Source of the DNA: Thermoplasmata archaeon
GTDB lineage: Archaea > Thermoplasmatota > Thermoplasmata > Lutacidiplasmatales > UBA184
Assembly: GCA_021823085.1 (NCBI GenBank)
Contig: JAKAPG010000062.1
Coordinates: 1 to 8,734 of the forward strand
Reading direction: 5' to 3'
DNA: 8,734 nucleotides
Below are positions 4,858-8,734 of this stretch, piece after piece (the first letter of the stretch is position 1; the number at the start of each line of letters is the position of its first letter). The translations under genes and the position numbers were made by a program. The notes beneath the pieces were generated by a model. The model made no database searches and was not told where the DNA came from. It saw nothing but the letters and a program-made list of their open reading frames with translations.

Positions 4858-5904
4858 ATGTCATTGAACGCACCGGCCGCACCGACCCCCTCGCGAAGGA
4901 CCATCCCGTTGACCCTGGCGATCGTGGTGATCGTCGTCGTGGCCGGCGCCTCGATCGCCGGCGCGGCGGCCTACTACACGCTGAACCCCCGGGCCCCCAG
5001 CGCCGGACCGCACACGGTCACGGTCGTAGATGACCTGGGTCGCACGGTCACCGCTCCGATCAACCCGACGCGGGTCGTCGTCCTCGCCCCCAGCGCGATG
5101 GACATCGTCTATCGGCTCGGCCTGCGGGCGGACGTCGTGGGGGTCGGCTGCGATCCGTCCCCGCTCGAGGCGGGAGGCATCCTGAACGTGTACTCGACCA
5201 ACCAGACGGTCCGATGGGGCCTCAACAACTCGGACTGCATCGCGGACTACCCCTCCCTCGACACCGAGACGGTCGCCAACCTCTCGACGCAGCTGGTGAT
5301 CACCTCCACGATCACGAGCGCCCAGGACGTGGAAACGCTAACCCAAACCTACGGGATCCCGGTCGTCATCCTCGCCCCGAACACGCTCGAGGGGATCGTC
5401 GGGGACGTCCGAATCGTTTCGACGATCTTTCCCGAAGCGACGACGACGGCCAACGCTCTGGAGTCGAACCTCGAAGCGACCCTCCAGAACGCCTCGGCGT
5501 TCGTACAGAACCTCACGGGAAGCGGGGTCACTCTGCCCAGCGTTCTTCTGTCGTACTACTACGACTCCGGGGGCTACTACTCCTACAGCCAAGGCACGTT
5601 CGGGAGCTCGCTCATCTCGTTCATGGGAGGGAACAATATCGCAGGTACGATCCCGGTCCAGTACGGCGAGGTGAACGCGACCTACGTGCTCGACCACCAG
5701 CCGGAGTTCATCCTCTACGCCACGAGCGGCACCAATACCTACCTCACCAGCGGCGAAAACAACGCGACGGCCTGGGCGTTCGCTCCGTACTGGAACCAGT
5801 TGAACGGAACGAAGATCGGGATCGATGTGACGTTGCTCTCGGAGCCGGACCCGACGATGATCCTCGCCCTGCCGTATCTGGAGAGCCTCCTCTACCCACG
5901 CTAA
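4858..5904 (+). CDS. Membrane-anchored substrate-binding protein of a cobalamin/iron-chelate ABC importer (BtuF/FepB class)
   Basis: A 348-residue exported protein that captures the substrate and delivers it to the permease. After a basic stretch (SRRT) a single hydrophobic helix (residues 17-40) probably anchors it; there is no lipobox cysteine. The mature part begins with the class III signature: VVDDLGRTVTAPINPTRVVV (56-75), then PSAMDIVYRLGLRADVVGVG. The second lobe has the expected QGTFGSSLISFMGGNNIAG (245-263) and a closing LDHQPEFIL. Eight N-X-S/T sequons suggest heavy N-glycosylation. Two cysteines (C98 and C127) lie near the expected cleft and could pair. A tyrosine-rich run (233-243) precedes the second-lobe motif. 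The upstream frame is open, but the ATG at 4858 follows the TATA-like box and directly precedes the anchor. Substrate is not decidable: cobamide, heme or ferric chelate. Confidence 0.87.
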   Translation: MSLNAPAAPTPSRRTIPLTLAIVVIVVVAGASIAGAAAYYTLNPRAPSAGPHTVTVVDDLGRTVTAPINPTRVVVLAPSAMDIVYRLGLRADVVGVGCDPSPLEAGGILNVYSTNQTVRWGLNNSDCIADYPSLDTETVANLSTQLVITSTITSAQDVETLTQTYGIPVVILAPNTLEGIVGDVRIVSTIFPEATTTANALESNLEATLQNASAFVQNLTGSGVTLPSVLLSYYYDSGGYYSYSQGTFGSSLISFMGGNNIAGTIPVQYGEVNATYVLDHQPEFILYATSGTNTYLTSGENNATAWAFAPYWNQLNGTKIGIDVTLLSEPDPTMILALPYLESLLYPR

Positions 5905-5929
5905 TACCGTCGTAGGGGTCCGTTCCTCC

Positions 5930-7066
5930 GTGAGCGTGCGGGGCCAGGGCCCGACCTCGGGGACGGGAGTTCACGCCGCTCCGCCGGCCGACGCCCGCCG
6001 TCGGATTCCGCTCGTCTACCTGGTCCCGGGGATCGTCGGTGTCCTGTTCGCGCTGCTCGTCGCGTCGACGACACTCGGATCGGTCTCGATCCCCCCGTGG
6101 ATCTCGATCGCGATCTTCTTTCACCAGGCGACGGGCGGCCTCATCCCCGCCCGGGCCTGCGGCGGGCTCTCCGCCCACCAATGCTACATCTGGACCGAGA
6201 TCGTGTGGCAGGCCCGGGTCCCCTCGCTGCTCCTCGCGCTCGCCGCCGGGGCGGCGCTTGCGATCTCGGGGGGGAGCCTTCAAGGGATCTTCCGCAACCC
6301 CCTGGCCGATCCGTTCCTCCTCGGACTCTCCTCGGGCGCCGCGCTGGGAGCCGCAGCGATCTTCGTCCTGAACATCGGGCCCGCCCACCAGGCGGCGGAG
6401 CTCCCGATCGCCGCGTTCCTCGGCGGGATCGTTCCCGGGGCGGTCATCTACGTGGCGGCGACGATCAGCCGTCGAGGTCCCGAGACCCTGATCCTCTCGG
6501 GCGTCGCGCTCAGCACCTTCTTCTCGGCCATCCTGTCGGTGATGCTCCTGTACAATCCCACGTCCGACGTATCGCTCACCTTCTGGCTTCTCGGGAGCCT
6601 CGGCACGACGTCGTGGACGGACGACGGCCTCGTCACCGGGGTCGTGATCGTCCTGGGCGCCCTCCTCTACCTCCAGGCGCGAGAGATCAACCTATTGCAG
6701 CTCGGTCCGGATGTCGCGCAAAGCCTGGGCGTCCGCCCCCGGCGCGTGGTGCAGCGAACGGTCCTCCTGACGACGGCGATCACCGCGACCGCGGTCGCGT
6801 TCACGGGCATCATCGGGTTCGTGGGACTGATCGCCCCGCATCTCGTCCGGCGGCTCGCCGGCGTCGATTACCGCGTCGTGCTGCCGCTCGCGGCGCTGAT
6901 GGGCGGGATCCTCCTCCTGGTGGCTTGGGACGTCGCTGTGGCGGCAATCCCCCCGATCGTCGTCCCCGTGGGGATCCCGACGGCGTTCATCGGCGCGCCC
7001 TTCCTGATCTACCTCCTCTACCGGCGCCGGACCCCGGGAGGCAGCGCGGCTCCGGTGTCGGGATGA
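5930..7066 (+). CDS. FecCD/BtuC-family ABC importer permease
   Basis: A 378-residue polytopic protein that would dimerise to form the translocation channel. The family hallmark lies at residues 96-143: RVPSLLLALAAGAALAISGG, followed by SLQGIFRNPLADPFLLGLSSGAALGAA. Later motifs include LQLGPDVAQSLGVRPR (coupling-helix region that contacts the ATPase) and GIIGFVGLIAPHLVRRLAGVDYR, both typical. About ten membrane helices fit the family. An insert between helix 1 and the conserved RVP segment carries two cysteines seven residues apart (C77 and C85) on the predicted outer side, a possible disulfide not typical of BtuC. The start is a GTG 25 bases after the binding-protein stop, with only a weak AGGGG upstream; another GTG six bases on is possible. 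The stop overlaps the ATPase start as ATGA, indicating translational coupling. Confidence 0.9.
   Translation: MSVRGQGPTSGTGVHAAPPADARRRIPLVYLVPGIVGVLFALLVASTTLGSVSIPPWISIAIFFHQATGGLIPARACGGLSAHQCYIWTEIVWQARVPSLLLALAAGAALAISGGSLQGIFRNPLADPFLLGLSSGAALGAAAIFVLNIGPAHQAAELPIAAFLGGIVPGAVIYVAATISRRGPETLILSGVALSTFFSAILSVMLLYNPTSDVSLTFWLLGSLGTTSWTDDGLVTGVVIVLGALLYLQAREINLLQLGPDVAQSLGVRPRRVVQRTVLLTTAITATAVAFTGIIGFVGLIAPHLVRRLAGVDYRVVLPLAALMGGILLLVAWDVAVAAIPPIVVPVGIPTAFIGAPFLIYLLYRRRTPGGSAAPVSG
7054..7057 (+). promoter_or_regulatory. Ribosome binding site of the ATPase gene
   Basis: GGTG lies five bases before the ATG at 7063 and matches the archaeal anti-Shine-Dalgarno core (16S 3' end CACCUCC). It sits inside the permease coding sequence and supports the overlapping ATGA start. 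Confidence 0.45.
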
Positions 7067-8376
7067 GCGCGTCCCCCACGACCCTGCGCGTCGAACGGCT
7101 GACCGTTCGCTACGGAGGGCGGATGGCTCTGTCCGATGTCTCCCTCGAGGCGGGCCCGGGCGAGCTGATCGCCCTGACGGGGCCGAACGGGTCCGGGAAG
7201 TCGACCCTGCTGCGCGCCGTCATGGGCCTGCTCGTGCCCGATGCCGGGACGATCCGGATCGAGGGGGCCGACGTGGCCGAGCTCACCCTCAAGGAGCGGG
7301 CCCGCCGGATCGCCTGGGCCCCGCAAGAGGAACCGGTGGGGGAGAACGTCTCCATCCTCGAGTACGTCCGGTTCGGCCGCCACCCGCACCTCGAGCCGTT
7401 CGGCGTCGAAGGGCCGGCCGACGACGCCGCCGTCGAACGGGCGCTTCGACGGGTCGACTTCTGGGAGGGGCGGAACCGCGGCGTCCAGGAGCTCAGCGGG
7501 GGCGAACGCCAGCGCGTCCGACTCGGACGCGTGCTGGCCCAGGAGACCCCCCTCCTCATGCTGGACGAGCCCACCGCCTTCCTCGACATCGGCCACCAGC
7601 TCGAAGCGCTCGAGAGGGTCCGGACGATCGCGCAGAGCGAGCGAAGATGCGCCTTGGTCGCGCTGCACGACCTCAACCTCGCCGCGCGCTTCGCCGATCG
7701 GATCGTCGTGCTCTCTCGCGGCCGACTGGTGGCGACCGGGACGCCGAGGGAGGTCCTCTCGCCGGAGCTGCTCGCGGACGTCTGGGGGATCGTAGCCGAC
7801 CTCCGATGGGACCCGACCACGAGCCTGCCCTACCTTTTGCCGGTGCTGCCGCTGGATCGCCGTGCGCCCGGGGGCCCGCCGGGCCGCCGATGGATGGCGC
7901 GGGTGCACGTAGTGGCCGGGGGCGGGAGCGGAGCCGAGCTGATCCCGAGGCTCGCGCAGGAAGGGTTCGAGATCAGCGTCGGCGCGGTCCATCTGTTCGA
8001 CTCCGATGCGGAGCTCGGCCAGAGGCTCGGGGTCGCGATGGCGACCGAGACGCCGTTCACCCCCATCTCCTCCCGGGTGATCGAGCATCTCGAGGAGCTC
8101 CTGGAAGCCTGCGATGCGGTCGTCGTGGCCCCGGTTCCGACCGGACCGGCGAACCTGGCGAACTGGACGGCCCTCCGGGAGTGGGCGGGCCGGCGTCCGA
8201 TGGCGCTCCTCCCCCTGCCCTCGGAGCTGCCGTGGGACTTCACCGGGGGAGCCGCCGCCCGCCTGCGGGAGGAGATCCTCCGCGGGGGAGGCGAGGAGGT
8301 CCCGACCGTCGACCGGCTGGTCGCCTGGCTCCGGGAGCGCGTGCCCGCGGAAGCCCTCCACCCGCGGCTCCCGTGA
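7063..8376 (+). CDS. BtuD/FecE-type ABC importer ATPase with an extra C-terminal domain
   Basis: A 437-residue protein, about 170 longer than a standard importer ATPase. Residues 1-260 are a complete ABC domain: Walker A GPNGSGKST (40-48), Q-loop Q88, signature LSGGERQRV (144-152), Walker B LLMLDEP (164-170) with catalytic E169, D-loop FLDIGH, and switch histidine H202 in ALHDLN. All catalytic residues are present. Residues 279-437 form a second domain starting RVHVVAGGGSGAELIPRL, a beta-glycine-loop-alpha motif like a Rossmann fold, followed by TPFTPISSRVIEHLEELLEAC, AVVVAPVPTGPANLANW and a C-terminal helix. A similar tail occurs, as I recall, on archaeal BtuD-type proteins such as those of haloarchaea, which mildly favours a cobamide substrate. 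Its role is unknown; substrate sensing or regulation of import is a reasonable guess. The start overlaps the permease stop. Confidence 0.92.
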   Translation: MSASPTTLRVERLTVRYGGRMALSDVSLEAGPGELIALTGPNGSGKSTLLRAVMGLLVPDAGTIRIEGADVAELTLKERARRIAWAPQEEPVGENVSILEYVRFGRHPHLEPFGVEGPADDAAVERALRRVDFWEGRNRGVQELSGGERQRVRLGRVLAQETPLLMLDEPTAFLDIGHQLEALERVRTIAQSERRCALVALHDLNLAARFADRIVVLSRGRLVATGTPREVLSPELLADVWGIVADLRWDPTTSLPYLLPVLPLDRRAPGGPPGRRWMARVHVVAGGGSGAELIPRLAQEGFEISVGAVHLFDSDAELGQRLGVAMATETPFTPISSRVIEHLEELLEACDAVVVAPVPTGPANLANWTALREWAGRRPMALLPLPSELPWDFTGGAAARLREEILRGGGEEVPTVDRLVAWLRERVPAEALHPRLP

Positions 8377-8396
8377 GCGACTCCCGGATCCGCGCG

Positions 8397-8734
8397 CTAG
8401 GGTCGACCCGCGCGGCCCGGTCGGGACGAGGAGCTCCGCGCCTCCGCTTCCTTCCTCAGGGACCGGACGCGATCCCGGATCCGAGCGGCTTCCTCGAAAT
8501 CGAGGCGTTCGGCGGACAGGCGCATCTCCTCCTCGAGGTTCGCGAGGAGGAGAGGCAAGCGGGCCTTCCACTTCGGACCCAGCCCTTCGACCGAGAGGTC
8601 CCCGGACGGGGCGGATTCGCCTTCGGCGAGCAGCGAGCGGACCTCCTTGCGGATCGTCTCGGGAACGATCCCGTGCTCCGCGTTGAAGGCGACCTGCGCC
8701 TGCCGCCGGCGTTTCATCTCGGCGATCGCTCGCT
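8397..8734 (-). CDS. uvrB: UvrABC excinuclease subunit B, C-terminal part (partial at window edge)
   Basis: The visible 112 residues are the end of UvrB, the damage-verifying helicase of nucleotide excision repair that recruits UvrC for incision. The fragment opens with RAIAEMKRRRQAQVAFN and continues AEHGIVPETIRKEV, matching the conserved family sequence in which the A-I-x-E, R-R-R, Q, N and HGI-P-TI-K positions are kept. After a variable linker comes the UVR domain, LEEEMRLSAERLDFEEAARIRDRVRSLRKE, a helical hairpin that binds UvrC. It ends in a short Ser/Arg tail. The gene reads in from the right edge and converges on the ABC operon with 20 bases between the stops. Bacterial-type Uvr genes are known in several archaeal groups, generally attributed to transfer from bacteria. 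Confidence 0.93.
   Translation of the reverse strand, partial: RAIAEMKRRRQAQVAFNAEHGIVPETIRKEVRSLLAEGESAPSGDLSVEGLGPKWKARLPLLLANLEEEMRLSAERLDFEEAARIRDRVRSLRKEAEARSSSSRPGRAGRP

Noticed and set aside
4779..4904. ATG at 4904 as start of the divergent winged-helix regulator
   Set aside because: It would make the coding region run through the importer promoter and into the binding-protein gene, and the added 42 residues show no domain. The GTG at 4778 is preferred.
6097..7062. Upstream extension of the ATPase frame into the permease gene
   Set aside because: The extension is an arginine/proline-rich out-of-frame reading of the permease. The ATPase homology begins right at the ATG at 7063, which overlaps the permease stop as ATGA.
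7018..8571. 517-codon minus-strand open frame opposite the ATPase gene
   Set aside because: Low-complexity Arg/Gly/Pro/Asp translation. The opposite strand encodes an ABC ATPase with every catalytic motif intact.
1..8734. Insertion sequences, attachment sites, CRISPR arrays, defence or toxin-antitoxin genes
   Set aside because: No terminal inverted repeats, transposase motifs, regularly spaced repeats or defence-type domains were seen. The tRNA has no duplicated 3' end nearby to suggest an integration site.

Overview
The window looks like GC-rich archaeal chromosome, most likely from a Thermoplasmatota-type (Euryarchaeota sensu lato) lineage. The archaeal evidence is direct. A tRNA-Trp gene on the minus strand is interrupted in the anticodon loop by an intron that folds into a helix-bulge-helix splice element. 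Several starts have TATA-like boxes about 25-28 bases upstream, as in leaderless archaeal mRNAs. There is a short zinc-ribbon/membrane-anchor/exported-domain protein of a kind common in these archaea, and the exported proteins carry many N-X-S/T glycosylation sequons. The lineage itself is an inference from overall style; no rRNA or ribosomal protein gene is present to fix it.

Layout. 1-99: the last codons of an unidentified plus-strand gene. 108-2435: a minus-strand pair, a MarR-family regulator followed 36 bases later by a 14-helix polysaccharide/oligosaccharide flippase of the MOP superfamily. The marR start has a TATA-like box and a perfect 11-bp palindrome between box and start, a good autoregulatory operator candidate. 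2466-2890: a gene-free, very GC-rich stretch with one neat hairpin. 2919-3539: the zinc-ribbon membrane protein. 3568-3588: a hairpin between convergent genes. 3703-3865: intron-containing tRNA-Trp. 3942-4778: a winged-helix regulator with a C-terminal sensor-like domain, read away from the next operon. 4858-8376: a complete three-gene ABC importer of the cobalamin/ferric-chelate class, namely a membrane-anchored binding protein, a FecCD/BtuC-type permease and a BtuD-type ATPase. 8397-8734: the 3' end of uvrB, converging on the ABC operon.

How the parts work together. The binding protein, permease and ATPase form one importer: capture outside the membrane, translocation by a permease dimer, energising by the ATPase. 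The 25-base gap and the ATGA overlap between the genes mark an operon. The ATPase is unusually long (437 residues) because of a roughly 160-residue C-terminal domain with a glycine-rich nucleotide-binding-like motif. The divergent regulator and a TTTGT-ATG-ACAAA inverted repeat at the expected transcription start of the binding-protein gene suggest substrate-responsive control. The substrate (cobamide, heme or iron chelate) cannot be decided from the sequence.

The most unusual items are the tRNA-Trp intron, which can alternatively pair over 10 perfect base pairs with its own anticodon loop and 5' splice site, the extended ATPase, and the regulator/operator arrangement of the importer. I see no mobile elements, CRISPR arrays or defence genes.
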